Below are positions 1-10,931 of a stretch of DNA of 33,004 nt, piece by piece; within the stretch, counting starts at the first letter, position 1, and each line of letters begins with the position of its first letter. The stretch lies in contig NZ_JADEWV010000057.1 in NCBI RefSeq assembly GCF_015207455.1, positions 1 to 33,004 on the forward strand. Reading direction: 5' to 3'. The notes under the pieces were generated by a model. That model was not told the DNA's origin. It did no database searches and was given only the letters and a program-made list of their open reading frames with translations. This DNA is from Microcoleus sp. LEGE 07076. GTDB taxonomy: Bacteria > Cyanobacteriota > Cyanobacteriia > Cyanobacteriales > Microcoleaceae. Position numbers and translations under genes: made by a program.

Positions 1-179
<179 letters not shown>

Positions 180-198
180 GTTTTAACTTTTGATTGAC

Positions 199-230
199 AA
201 AAAGCGCTCCTAGAAATAGGGGCGCTTTTT
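199..230 (+). terminator. Rho-independent terminator of psbA
   Basis: A hairpin begins 20 nt after the psbA stop. The arms AAAAAGCGCTCCT and AGGGGCGCTTTTT pair around GAAAT with one mismatch, and the right arm ends in a T run. Position and form fit an intrinsic terminator. Confidence 0.8.
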
Positions 231-310
231 GTTTGGGAAAACAGATGTTTACTGCGGAGATTTGAACTATCTTTAATCTGAGATATTGCACCATTTGCAA
301 TAAGTTTTTA

Positions 311-343
311 AAGGGCGGGCTCTCCTGCCCACCCCACAAGAAA
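311..343. repeat. Partial copy of a dispersed GC-rich hairpin repeat
   Basis: The stretch GGGCGGGCTCTCCTGCCCA followed by CCCCACAAGAA closely resembles the right two-thirds of the perfect hairpin at 18021-18052. A third relative, in the opposite orientation, is near 20340-20358. All three lie between genes, so this looks like a small dispersed repeat family. The left arm is missing here. Confidence 0.5.
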
Positions 344-387
344 TTCACTGGGATCATCTCTGTCGGAAAGCAGCCAAGCTAGAAATT

Positions 388-552
388 GGAGACAGGAGAC
401 AAGAGAAAAGAGGAAAGAGGAAGGAAGAAAGAAGGAGTCATTCGATTTTAGATTTTAGATTTTGGATTTTGGATTTACCCCACGGACAAATTCGGGGGCT
501 TGAGGATTTTAGATTTTAGATTTTGGATTGCACAAATCAATCCGGGGGCTTG
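388..552. repeat. Low-complexity spacer: purine tract and tandem TTTTAGA/TTTTGGA repeats
   Basis: This lies in the psbA-urea carboxylase spacer. Bases 388-437 are nearly all purine on this strand (only two C). From 444 the unit ATTTTAGATTTTAGATTTTGG occurs twice (444-470 and 505-528), each followed about 20 nt later by CGGGGGCTTG, so a unit of about 60 bp is duplicated. No gene is supported between 231 and 752. Confidence 0.6.
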
Positions 553-752
553 TACAAGTTTTGAAATTCGCTTGTCAAAAGAAGTGTTTTTACAAATATG
601 AGATGCTCCCTATTCACTCTTTGTGGAACACGCATCTTACCTGCAAAAAATAGGAGCTTACTTCTGACTCAGAAGTAGCTCACAAGAAATTCAATCTTTG
701 ACAGAACAGGGCGGACAGCCGATTCTTGAAAATGTATGTGCAAGATTTGAGT

Positions 753-3700
753 TTAATGCGGTTGAACCGCCACTATAATTTGTCCGGCTGTCACAGTTTG
801 CCCTTTTTCACAAAACAACTCGACCACAGTGCCGACAACATCAGCAGTAATCGCAATTTCCATTTTCATCGCTTCCAAAATTAACAGGCGATCGCCCTCA
901 GCAACCGCATCTCCAACATTAACCAGCACCTGCCAAACATTTGCAGAAACGTGAGCGACAACTGCCTCGCAACCAGCGGGCAAAGTAACCTCCCCCGCTG
1001 CCTGAGCAGCCAGATCAGCCGACGCTTCTGCCGCAGCTTCTGAATCAAATTCCCCGCAGGCGGCCCAGCGATCGCGCTCTGCATTAAATGCAGTCTGCTG
1101 CTGCGCTTTAAACTCAGCCGCACTGCTAGAAATAGAACTTAAAAACTGATTGTATTCTCTTAAATTAAAAGTGATTTCCTCAACCTTTAATTGAAACTTC
1201 CCTTCAATAAATGCTTCCCGACAGGACTGCAATTCCTGATGAGAAACGGGATAAAATCGGATTTGGTCAAAAAAACGCAACAGCCAAGGTTTACCAGACT
1301 GGAAATCCGCGGTTTGTTTGAACCGATTCCACATTTGCACCGTGCGGCCGACAAATTGATAACCTCCGGGCCCTTCCATCCCGTAAACGCACAAATACGC
1401 GCCGCCAATGCCAACTGCATTTTCAGGAGTCCAAGTGCGCGCGGGATTGTATTTAGTAGTAACCAAACGGTGGCGCGGATCGAGGGGAGTTGCGACGGGC
1501 GCGCCTAAATAAACGTCTCCCAAACCCATCACTAAATAGCTAGCATTAAACACAATTTCTCTGACTTGTTCGATGCTGTCAAGCCCGTTGATGCGGCGGA
1601 TAAACTCAATATTGCTGGGACACCAAGGTGCATCCGATCGCACAGACTGCATATATTTTTCAATCGCCAGCAGCGTCGATTCATCTTCCCAAGATAAAGG
1701 CAAGTGTACAATGCGCGCCGGCACTTCCATATTCTCGATCGCCCCAAGTTCCGCCTCAGCCGCAATCAGCGCCTGCATTAGCTGCTGTTGCGAAATCTGG
1801 CGGCCCTCAAAGTGAATTTGGAGCGATCGCATTCCCGGCACTAATTCGATAACTCCCGGCAGCGGATTTGCTGTCAGCCATGCCATCAAGGCGTGCGCCC
1901 GGAAACGCAAATTTAAATCCAGCACTAAAGGGCCGTATTCAACTAAAATATATCGGTCTCCAGCTTGACGGTAAGTAACAGCAACCTGTCCCGGAGATTC
2001 AGGAATTTCGTGCAAAATTGGAGAAGCCGGAACTGCGGACAATTCCTCCGCTTTCGCCTCAGAAACAGGCAAACAAAAAGTAGCAATTTGCCTATCTTGT
2101 GCTAATTCTCGCTGCAAAGCTTCAGCAAAACTCAAACAGTAGAAACGAATGCTGTCACCCGGTTTCAGTTGTCCGATTTTCCACAATTGGGACTGCACAA
2201 TAGTAGCAGGAGAGACAAAACCTCCCAAACTCGGGCCGTCTTGACCGAGAATTACAGGCATATCGCCCGTAAAGTCGATCGTGCCGATCGCATAAGCATT
2301 ATCATGAATGTTAGACGGGTGCAAACCCGCTTCTCCGCCGTCTTGACGCGCCCAACTTGGCTTCGGGCCGATCAGCCGAATTCCCGTCCGAGTCGAGTTG
2401 TAATGCACCCGCCACGCTGTTGAGAAAAACATTTCAATGTCTGACTCAGTAAAGAAATCCGGCGCGCCGTGAGGCCCGTACAAAACACCAATTTCCCAAT
2501 GATTGCTGTAGGTAGGAATTATTTCCCCAGGCAAAGATATTTCCGCTGCCAAAGTTGCTGTTTGGTTGAGTTTTAATACATCTCCCGGACGCAGCGTGCG
2601 ACCACCGTGACCGCCAAATTTGCCCAGTACAAACGTTGATTTGCTGCCCAAATATTCAGGTACATTAAAGCCGTGTTTCACCGCTAAATAAGTGCGGTAG
2701 CCGCCGCCTTCAATGGCTTTTAACTTGAGAATGCTACCCGCTTTTACTGGAATTGCCGTCCAAAACGGCACCGAATCGCCGTTAAGCGTTCCCTTCATCG
2801 TTGCACCAGTCAAACTCATAACTGTATCGGCATTAAATCGCAGAGTTGGGCCTGTGGCTGTCAACTCCAATCCTGCTGTCGATTCGGGATTTCCTACTAA
2901 ACGATTTGCCAATCGAAATGCGAAATTATCCATCGGGCCAGAAGGCGGCACGCCCACATCCCAATAGCCGATTCTTCCCGGATAATCTTGAATGCTGCTG
3001 TAGGTTCCGCCATCCAATACATCGATCGTTAAAGGGGCGTATTCAAAAGAGTTTAAAAAGCGCGTGGTCAGTTCGCCCCGGTTGAATCGGGAATCGTCCA
3101 AAATCTGGCGGAGGTAATCTAAATTAGTTTCAATTCCCGCTATTTCACTTGCATTTAAAGCAGCTTTGAGTTTGGCGACCGCCTGTTCTCGATTATCCCC
3201 GCAAACAATTACTTTTGCTAGCAGCGGATCGTAAAAAGGAGTTACCTCAGTTCCAGTTTCTATCCAACTGTCGCAGCGGACGTTTTCAGGAAACGCAACT
3301 AAATTGAGCAACCCAGAACTCGGCTGAAAATTCTTGCCGGGATCTTCAGCATAAATTCGCACCTCAATTGAGTGTCCTTGCGACTGATATTGATAATTTT
3401 GCAGAGGTAACAAATCCCCAGAAGCCTGTTTTACCATCCACTCAACGAGATCGATGTTGTTGACAGCTTCAGTCACGCCGTGTTCGACTTGCAAGCGTGT
3501 GTTGACTTCCAAAAAGTAGAACTGTTTCGCCTCGACATCAAACACAAATTCCACAGTACCTGCTGATTGGTAATTTACTGCTTTTCCCAACCGCACGGCT
3601 GCACAGTACAACTGCAAACGCTGTTCGCCGGTAATTTCCGGGGCGGGGGTTTCTTCAATTACTTTTTGATTGCGCCGCTGCACCGAACAATCTCGCTCCC

Positions 3701-4271
3701 CCAAGGCTATAACATTGCCTTTGCCATCTCCAAATATTTGGACTTCAATGTGTCTGGCTGTTTGAATGTATTTCTCTAAAAAAACAGCGCTTTGTTGAAA
3801 ATTGCTTTGACTCAAACGCTGTACTTTTTCAAATGATTCTGTCAAATCTCGATCGCCAAAACAAGCCTGCAAACCGATGCCGCCACCCCCTGCGGTACTT
3901 TTGAGCATTACCGGATAGCCGATCGCCCCAGCCGCCCTTTGGGCATCCTCCAAACTTGCTAAAAGTTCGCTTCCGGGAGTCAGCGGCACTTGATTTGCAG
4001 CGGCCAATTCCCGCGCGGTGTGCTTCAATCCAAAACACCGCAACTGACTCGGAGTCGGGCCGATAAATGCAATATTTTCCCTTGCACAAGCCTCGGCAAA
4101 TTCCGCATTTTCGCTCAAAAATCCGTAACCCGGATGAATAGCTTCAGCTTTAGTTTCGCGCGCAACTTCCAGAATGCGATCGAACCGCAAATAACTCTCG
4201 GCTGCGGCTGCTGCACTGATACAAACTGCTTCACTGGCGGCAAAAACGTGCTGGGCGCGGGCGCGTTTCAA
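753..4271 (-). CDS. uca: Urea carboxylase, 5'-truncated by a CRISPR repeat
   Basis: Biotin enzyme (EC 6.3.4.6) that carboxylates urea to allophanate with ATP and bicarbonate. The 1172 residues show, in order: a biotin carboxylase domain with AIHPGYGFLSENA near residue 43, the glycine loop KSTAGGGGIG near 125 and FLEVNTRLQVEHG; an allophanate-hydrolase-subunit-2/PxpC-like domain from about 412; a subunit-1/PxpB-like domain from about 765; and a C-terminal biotinyl domain with EAMKMEI (biotin Lys about 1136). Family members start with about 40 more residues containing IANRGEIA. These are absent, and homology begins at about residue 6. The only start is TTG at 4271, inside the CRISPR repeat, with an in-frame TAG two codons upstream. 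No ATG or ribosome binding site is visible. The frame is otherwise intact, so the truncation is recent or the product is still useful; loss of activity is likely. No allophanate hydrolase gene is in the window. Confidence 0.9.
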   Translation of the reverse strand: MKRARAQHVFAASEAVCISAAAAAESYLRFDRILEVARETKAEAIHPGYGFLSENAEFAEACARENIAFIGPTPSQLRCFGLKHTARELAAANQVPLTPGSELLASLEDAQRAAGAIGYPVMLKSTAGGGGIGLQACFGDRDLTESFEKVQRLSQSNFQQSAVFLEKYIQTARHIEVQIFGDGKGNVIALGERDCSVQRRNQKVIEETPAPEITGEQRLQLYCAAVRLGKAVNYQSAGTVEFVFDVEAKQFYFLEVNTRLQVEHGVTEAVNNIDLVEWMVKQASGDLLPLQNYQYQSQGHSIEVRIYAEDPGKNFQPSSGLLNLVAFPENVRCDSWIETGTEVTPFYDPLLAKVIVCGDNREQAVAKLKAALNASEIAGIETNLDYLRQILDDSRFNRGELTTRFLNSFEYAPLTIDVLDGGTYSSIQDYPGRIGYWDVGVPPSGPMDNFAFRLANRLVGNPESTAGLELTATGPTLRFNADTVMSLTGATMKGTLNGDSVPFWTAIPVKAGSILKLKAIEGGGYRTYLAVKHGFNVPEYLGSKSTFVLGKFGGHGGRTLRPGDVLKLNQTATLAAEISLPGEIIPTYSNHWEIGVLYGPHGAPDFFTESDIEMFFSTAWRVHYNSTRTGIRLIGPKPSWARQDGGEAGLHPSNIHDNAYAIGTIDFTGDMPVILGQDGPSLGGFVSPATIVQSQLWKIGQLKPGDSIRFYCLSFAEALQRELAQDRQIATFCLPVSEAKAEELSAVPASPILHEIPESPGQVAVTYRQAGDRYILVEYGPLVLDLNLRFRAHALMAWLTANPLPGVIELVPGMRSLQIHFEGRQISQQQLMQALIAAEAELGAIENMEVPARIVHLPLSWEDESTLLAIEKYMQSVRSDAPWCPSNIEFIRRINGLDSIEQVREIVFNASYLVMGLGDVYLGAPVATPLDPRHRLVTTKYNPARTWTPENAVGIGGAYLCVYGMEGPGGYQFVGRTVQMWNRFKQTADFQSGKPWLLRFFDQIRFYPVSHQELQSCREAFIEGKFQLKVEEITFNLREYNQFLSSISSSAAEFKAQQQTAFNAERDRWAACGEFDSEAAAEASADLAAQAAGEVTLPAGCEAVVAHVSANVWQVLVNVGDAVAEGDRLLILEAMKMEIAITADVVGTVVELFCEKGQTVTAGQIIVAVQPH

Positions 4272-7200
4272 TCCCTAGTAGGGAGTGTGGTTTATTGCGG
4301 CTCGAGGATCTAAAGCAGCCATACTAATCCCCCTAAAATGTTTCAATCCCTAGTAGGGAGTGTGGTTTATTGCGGCAAAAAAATTATTAGCGACTTGATG
4401 GATGAGTACGTTTCAATCCCTAGTAGGGAGTGTGGTTTATTGCGGCTTACCCATGCCATAAGCTGTAGAAATCATTTCTTTAGTATTGTTTCAATCCCTA
4501 GTAGGGAGTGTGGTTTATTGCGGCTAGTTTCTCCTAGTACGTTTGATTACAATGCTTTGTTTCAATCCCTAGTAGGGAGTGTGGTTTATTGCGGCTGAAG
4601 CGTGACGATTGTTGCTTGACATACCATACGTTTCAATCCCTAGTAGGGAGTGTGGTTTATTGCGGCCTAGCCGAATAAATACAGCCACGTCTACTTCCCG
4701 TTCTTGTTTCAATCCCTAGTAGGGAGTGTGGTTTATTGCGGCTTGACATTTGGTTTTGTGCCAATGCCTCTTGTCAGTAGCCGTTTCAATCCCTAGTAGG
4801 GAGTGTGGTTTATTGCGGCCGAAGATTCCATTCTATGCGCCCTTTCAAGCTTCGTTTCAATCCCTAGTAGGGAGTGTGGTTTATTGCGGCGATTGTAATA
4901 ATTATCAAGTTGTGATTTGTACGGGTTTCAATCCCTAGTAGGGAGTGTGGTTTATTGCGGCACTACATAGAAGAATGCAAAAAGCTCAGACCCCGCTGGT
5001 TTCAATCCCTAGTAGGGAGTGTGGTTTATTGCGGCGTTGTTACCAATGCGTTGGACACTATTCCATTGTTGTTTCAATCCCTAGTAGGGAGTGTGGTTTA
5101 TTGCGGCAAATTTCAACATATCGGAGCAACTCAATCTTAAGTTTCAATCCCTAGTAGGGAGTGTGGTTTATTGCGGCCATTGGCTGCAATTTTTAATACC
5201 ATCAAAGGAAAGTTTCAATCCCTAGTAGGGAGTGTGGTTTATTGCGGCCCAACCAATTACATCAAGTTTTCCCGCCGTCCGATCGGTTTCAATCCCTAGT
5301 AGGGAGTGTGGTTTATTGCGGCTTATATTAGCAGCGGGTCGCTTGCCTAATATCCGGTTTCAATCCCTAGTAGGGAGTGTGGTTTATTGCGGCGTTACCT
5401 AAAGGATGTGGAGGTGTCGGAAATATCGGTTTCAATCCCTAGTAGGGAGTGTGGTTTATTGCGGCATCGTATAGAAGACATTGTGGATTATTTGAGCCAA
5501 GTTTCAATCCCTAGTAGGGAGTGTGGTTTATTGCGGCAAAAACTGATATGCGTGATTTGTTTCGTGGTTTGGCTGTTTCAATCCCTAGTAGGGAGTGTGG
5601 TTTATTGCGGCGTTTATTGCGGCGCAATGAGTATTGGTTTGCTTATTGTTCAAGTCCGTTTCAATCCCTAGTAGGGAGTGTGGTTTATTGCGGCCCAAAT
5701 TCAATTGCAACATCACGCAAAACAAGATCGCGAGTACGTTTCAATCCCTAGTAGGGAGTGTGGTTTATTGCGGCGTAAAAATTGCCGGAAAATGGCATCA
5801 CTACGGTGAGTTTCAATCCCTAGTAGGGAGTGTGGTTTATTGCGGCTAGGGGTATTGGGTAAGTCCGAAAGATTAGAGATAAGTTTCAATCCCTAGTAGG
5901 GAGTGTGGTTTATTGCGGCTCACAGATATTAACCTGCTTATGTCCGCTATTCCAGATAAGTTTCAATCCCTAGTAGGGAGTGTGGTTTATTGCGGCCGTA
6001 GCAGAGATACGTTCTCAAACAAAAGGATTAATTCGTTTCAATCCCTAGTAGGGAGTGTGGTTTATTGCGGCGTTATCGGTTCCCAGTGGTGGAGATGCTG
6101 CCAAATCGATCGTTTCAATCCCTAGTAGGGAGTGTGGTTTATTGCGGCCTACTCGTTATGATGTTATTCTTACTTACGAGGATTTTAAAGTTTCAATCCC
6201 TAGTAGGGAGTGTGGTTTATTGCGGCCAGGATACTTGAAAGTTTTTAGCGTCCTCTACTCTCTGTTTCAATCCCTAGTAGGGAGTGTGGTTTATTGCGGC
6301 ATTCAATGAAAGTCTTTGCAATTCGTGTTGATACGTTTCAATCCCTAGTAGGGAGTGTGGTTTATTGCGGCGTGAAATAGTCAAACAATCAATCACTACC
6401 GCAGATTACAGTTTCAATCCCTAGTAGGGAGTGTGGTTTATTGCGGCATGACATTGAATTGATTGGCGATTACAACGCATTCGGAGTTTCAATCCCTAGT
6501 AGGGAGTGTGGTTTATTGCGGCAAGAACTACAAGTAAAGATTCCAAAAATGGCAGGTTTCAATCCCTAGTAGGGAGTGTGGTTTATTGCGGCTTCAGGAG
6601 GGCGATCGGGATATCAAGCATTTTGCTCGTTTCAATCCCTAGTAGGGAGTGTGGTTTATTGCGGCTCAACCGAGTCGCTAACTCCAGTGATAGCCAGTTT
6701 CAATCCCTAGTAGGGAGTGTGGTTTATTGCGGCTTTTATTATGCGGTCTACCGCGTTATAATATAAATACGTTTCAATCCCTAGTAGGGAGTGTGGTTTA
6801 TTGCGGCCTGGTTTTCTACATGAAATCATCGTGCCGTCACCGGTTTCAATCCCTAGTAGGGAGTGTGGTTTATTGCGGCGTTTTTGATCGAGCCTGAATC
6901 CGAAGACTTCAGCGTTTCAATCCCTAGTAGGGAGTGTGGTTTATTGCGGCATTTAAAAAGATAATTCGAGATATTTGGAAGGAAGTTTCAATCCCTAGTA
7001 GGGAGTGTGGTTTATTGCGGCGTAATTGCAAAAGCTTATTATGCCCGTCCCGAACGTTTCAATCCCTAGTAGGGAGTGTGGTTTATTGCGGCTAAAGGAA
7101 ATTGCGGCGGCAGGTTTTGGAAGTTTTGTTTCAATCCCTAGTAGGGAGTGTGGTTTATTGCGGCGTAAATTTGCTACGCCAGCTCAAATTACTGCCGCTA

Positions 7201-10200
7201 TAAAGTTTCAATCCCTAGTAGGGAGTGTGGTTTATTGCGGCTAGGACAAACTTAGCAAATCGCTTGGATTTAATTAAGTTTCAATCCCTAGTAGGGAGTG
7301 TGGTTTATTGCGGCAGAAAGGCCCTGCCGTAACGGTCACATATTGGTGTTTCAATCCCTAGTAGGGAGTGTGGTTTATTGCGGCAGGGATTTCTACAGTT
7401 ACAGCCTCCAGTTATTTGTTTCAATCCCTAGTAGGGAGTGTGGTTTATTGCGGCAAGACTTCAGCTACTTGTGTGGCTGGCACTGGCAGTTTCAATCCCT
7501 AGTAGGGAGTGTGGTTTATTGCGGCTCGACCCCAAATCGGAGTTGCCAGCAGAGATGGAGACGTTTCAATCCCTAGTAGGGAGTGTGGTTTATTGCGGCC
7601 ATTTTTCATAAACCTCAATCAATGAAAAGCTTGTTTCAATCCCTAGTAGGGAGTGTGGTTTATTGCGGCTAAAATTTCAGAGCAAATTTGATGAATTGAA
7701 CTGTGGTTTCAATCCCTAGTAGGGAGTGTGGTTTATTGCGGCGCGGCTGTTGGAATCTGGATATACTTTTAGTGAAATAGGTTTCAATCCCTAGTAGGGA
7801 GTGTGGTTTATTGCGGCTAGCAGCCATTGCAGCTTTCATAGCCCAGTCCATTGAAGTTTCAATCCCTAGTAGGGAGTGTGGTTTATTGCGGCAACCGTTC
7901 GACTGATTTCAGCATCAGTTCTATCAAGCGTTTCAATCCCTAGTAGGGAGTGTGGTTTATTGCGGCCTTCCGAATCCATTCAACCAGGATAGGGAGGATG
8001 GTTTCAATCCCTAGTAGGGAGTGTGGTTTATTGCGGCGGGAGTCTGTCTCTGGTTTAAAGAAAACCAGGTTCTGTTTCAATCCCTAGTAGGGAGTGTGGT
8101 TTATTGCGGCACAACACAGCCGCCACAGTATTAGCATCTAGTTTGTTTCAATCCCTAGTAGGGAGTGTGGTTTATTGCGGCTCAATTGCGGCCACATCCG
8201 ATAAATCCTCTGGCGATTCAAGTTTCAATCCCTAGTAGGGAGTGTGGTTTATTGCGGCGCCGAAAACTTTTAGCTTGCCTTCTTCATATTTGTAGCCACG
8301 CGTTTCAATCCCTAGTAGGGAGTGTGGTTTATTGCGGCAATTGACGTGCATAAGTCCGCAGTTGCCGATGTTCCGTTTCAATCCCTAGTAGGGAGTGTGG
8401 TTTATTGCGGCGATATGACAAATTTCGCAATTTTGAACAGAGAGAAAACATGATACGTTTCAATCCCTAGTAGGGAGTGTGGTTTATTGCGGCAGAATGT
8501 CGGACAACATTATTAGGGTCTTGCGTGCTTGTTTCAATCCCTAGTAGGGAGTGTGGTTTATTGCGGCGTGAAAGATTTTATATGAATAAGCTAATTAGTG
8601 CAAGTTTCAATCCCTAGTAGGGAGTGTGGTTTATTGCGGCCTTTTTTCGCTATTTCTGATGGGTAAAATTCTCCTTTTTTCGTTTCAATCCCTAGTAGGG
8701 AGTGTGGTTTATTGCGGCTTTGTCTAATTCCAAAACTTCTGGTTGTGTGCAAGATTCTGTTTCAATCCCTAGTAGGGAGTGTGGTTTATTGCGGCATATT
8801 GCTACCAAATAGTGCCATGAGCGCTCGTGTTTCAATCCCTAGTAGGGAGTGTGGTTTATTGCGGCTTTTGTTTGTACAAGAATGACTGTTCATCCTATTT
8901 CAAAGTTTCAATCCCTAGTAGGGAGTGTGGTTTATTGCGGCTTCCTGCGCTTGCTTTTTCTCTTATCGTAAGGAAATTGTTTCAATCCCTAGTAGGGAGT
9001 GTGGTTTATTGCGGCTTGGCTGCCTCGCTTCGGCGAGTGTAAAATTTTCGTTTCAATCCCTAGTAGGGAGTGTGGTTTATTGCGGCGCAAATGAAAAGAA
9101 AGAAGCATCGCTAACATTTTAAGTTTCAATCCCTAGTAGGGAGTGTGGTTTATTGCGGCATGAAATGGGTTTGTATGCTCCAAGTTGTCAGTCCTGGTTT
9201 CAATCCCTAGTAGGGAGTGTGGTTTATTGCGGCTTGATGTTGTGTTGGGCGCGTTGGGGGGGTACAGGTTTCAATCCCTAGTAGGGAGTGTGGTTTATTG
9301 CGGCCCTACATCTTGATATAGAAAAATCGATCGCCTTTATAGGTTTCAATCCCTAGTAGGGAGTGTGGTTTATTGCGGCTCCATAATTTCAGCCTCACGA
9401 GCTTTATTTGCTTGTCTCATGTTTCAATCCCTAGTAGGGAGTGTGGTTTATTGCGGCTTCAGTGGGCAACTTTTGCTGAAATTGCATTCGTTCTGTTTCA
9501 ATCCCTAGTAGGGAGTGTGGTTTATTGCGGCTTTCCGAAGGAATGGAGTCTGTCTCTGATTCAAGGAAGTTTCAATCCCTAGTAGGGAGTGTGGTTTATT
9601 GCGGCTCTATAAAGGTTTCGTTAGACTGCAAAAATGATTCTCCGTTTCAATCCCTAGTAGGGAGTGTGGTTTATTGCGGCTCTAAAAAAATGGTTCGAGC
9701 AACGGACTAAGTTGTTCGTTTCAATCCCTAGTAGGGAGTGTGGTTTATTGCGGCTTGAGTTGTTGAAAAGCCTTCATCAGAAAGTAGTTTCAATCCCTAG
9801 TAGGGAGTGTGGTTTATTGCGGCTGTTTGCTGAATATTCCCCCATTCCGTAAATCGGTTTCAATCCCTAGTAGGGAGTGTGGTTTATTGCGGCAACAGTG
9901 CTGCCATCACAGAGAATTGCAGGGACAGGTTTCAATCCCTAGTAGGGAGTGTGGTTTATTGCGGCGTTGTAAAGGAAGTTGCAGCGACCAAAAATTACGT
10001 TTCAATCCCTAGTAGGGAGTGTGGTTTATTGCGGCCTGCAAACATGAAGTTAGTATCTCTAGGGTCTTTTGTTTCAATCCCTAGTAGGGAGTGTGGTTTA
10101 TTGCGGCATTGATATGTTCTTCCTTTCTTTATACATTGCTACGTTTCAATCCCTAGTAGGGAGTGTGGTTTATTGCGGCTGTAATTGTAAAGGCTGTAGA

Positions 10201-10549
10201 GAGGGATGCCTGAAGCGTGTTTCAATCCCTAGTAGGGAGTGTGGTTTATTGCGGCAAGCCCTAAATGAATGGCCCGAATAGCCCAAGCATGTTTCAATCC
10301 CTAGTAGGGAGTGTGGTTTATTGCGGCTTTTTTGTGGACTTGTACCCGCAACAGCAGATCGAGTTTCAATCCCTAGTAGGGAGTGTGGTTTATTGCGGCC
10401 TAGATCGAATTCTCCGCAACAGCGAAATCTCCAAGTTTCAATCCCTAGTAGGGAGTGTGGTTTATTGCGGCTCTGATTGGGGAATCCAATCATTTGGAGA
10501 AGGGATGACTGAGTTTCAATCCCTAGTAGGGAGTGTGGTTTATTGCGGC
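4265..10549 (-). CRISPR. CRISPR array, 86 repeats of 37 bp and 85 spacers
   Basis: On the plus strand every repeat starts GTTTCAATCCCTAGTAGGGA and ends TTTATTGCGGC, 37 bp in all. By manual count there are 86 repeats at a mean period of 73.5 bp, with spacers of about 31-46 bp. All copies look identical by eye, including both terminal ones. Read on the minus strand, the repeat contains TCCCT-ACT-AGGGA (5-bp stem, 3-nt loop) and ends in ATTGAAAC, the classic 8-nt crRNA 5' handle of type I and III systems. The transcribed strand is therefore minus and the leader is at the right end. A 37-bp repeat with this ending is compatible with the type I-D or type III systems common in cyanobacteria; subtype cannot be fixed without cas genes, and none is present here. 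The array is long enough to imply an active or recently active system. All ORFs that can be read across it are repeat-derived artefacts. Confidence 0.99.
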
Positions 10550-10800
10550 CGCCGGTGTGTGAAACCCTTGCTCTATTTGGTTTTCAAGGTTCAGTTTCGC
10601 CAACCTCCTCAGAGAATACCATTTCAGCTTTCGCTCTGTCAATACCATAGATCGCACCTCAACTTAAAATCCTTATCCAGCAACAGTTCTAGCAATTTCG
10701 CCAACCTATTTTTCCGAGAGGGAGCATCAAACCCTTACTCTATATAGATTATAGCCTAAAAATTTGACCCCCCAAATTTTACACCTACAGGTTGGCGAAT
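10550..10800 (-). promoter_or_regulatory. CRISPR leader with promoter(s)
   Basis: AT-rich non-coding DNA next to the leader-proximal repeat. On the minus strand, TTGACA (10637-10642) and TATTCT (10613-10618) are 18 nt apart, predicting a start near 10605, about 55 nt before the first repeat. A second TATAAT lies at 10748-10753 with a weak TTGGGG 16 nt upstream. Internal motifs recur: GGTTGGCGAA at 10596-10605 and 10697-10706, inverted at 10790-10799; and ATAGAGYAAGGGTTT at 10562-10576 and 10729-10743. Orientation agrees with the ATTGAAAC end of the repeat. Confidence 0.75.
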
Positions 10801-10931
10801 TTTTACGCAAAGAAAATAGTTCGATCGATCGGCACTACCCCGCCAATACGCTCAATTTTACCTTGACAGCAAGCGCACAACGGAAAAAATAGGATGCTGT
10901 CCTCTGGGGGCTTGATGAATTTAGCCAAGCC

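Noticed and set aside
4302-10512. Possible self-targeting spacers against genes in this window
   Set aside because: Reading the spacers by eye I found no convincing match to the flanking genes; a proper alignment would be needed to exclude it.
4338-10747. Many ORFs of 60-160 codons with recurring VSIPSRECGLLR, FQSLVGSVVYCG or RNKPHSLLGIET segments
   Set aside because: These are the CRISPR repeat translated in three frames, not proteins.
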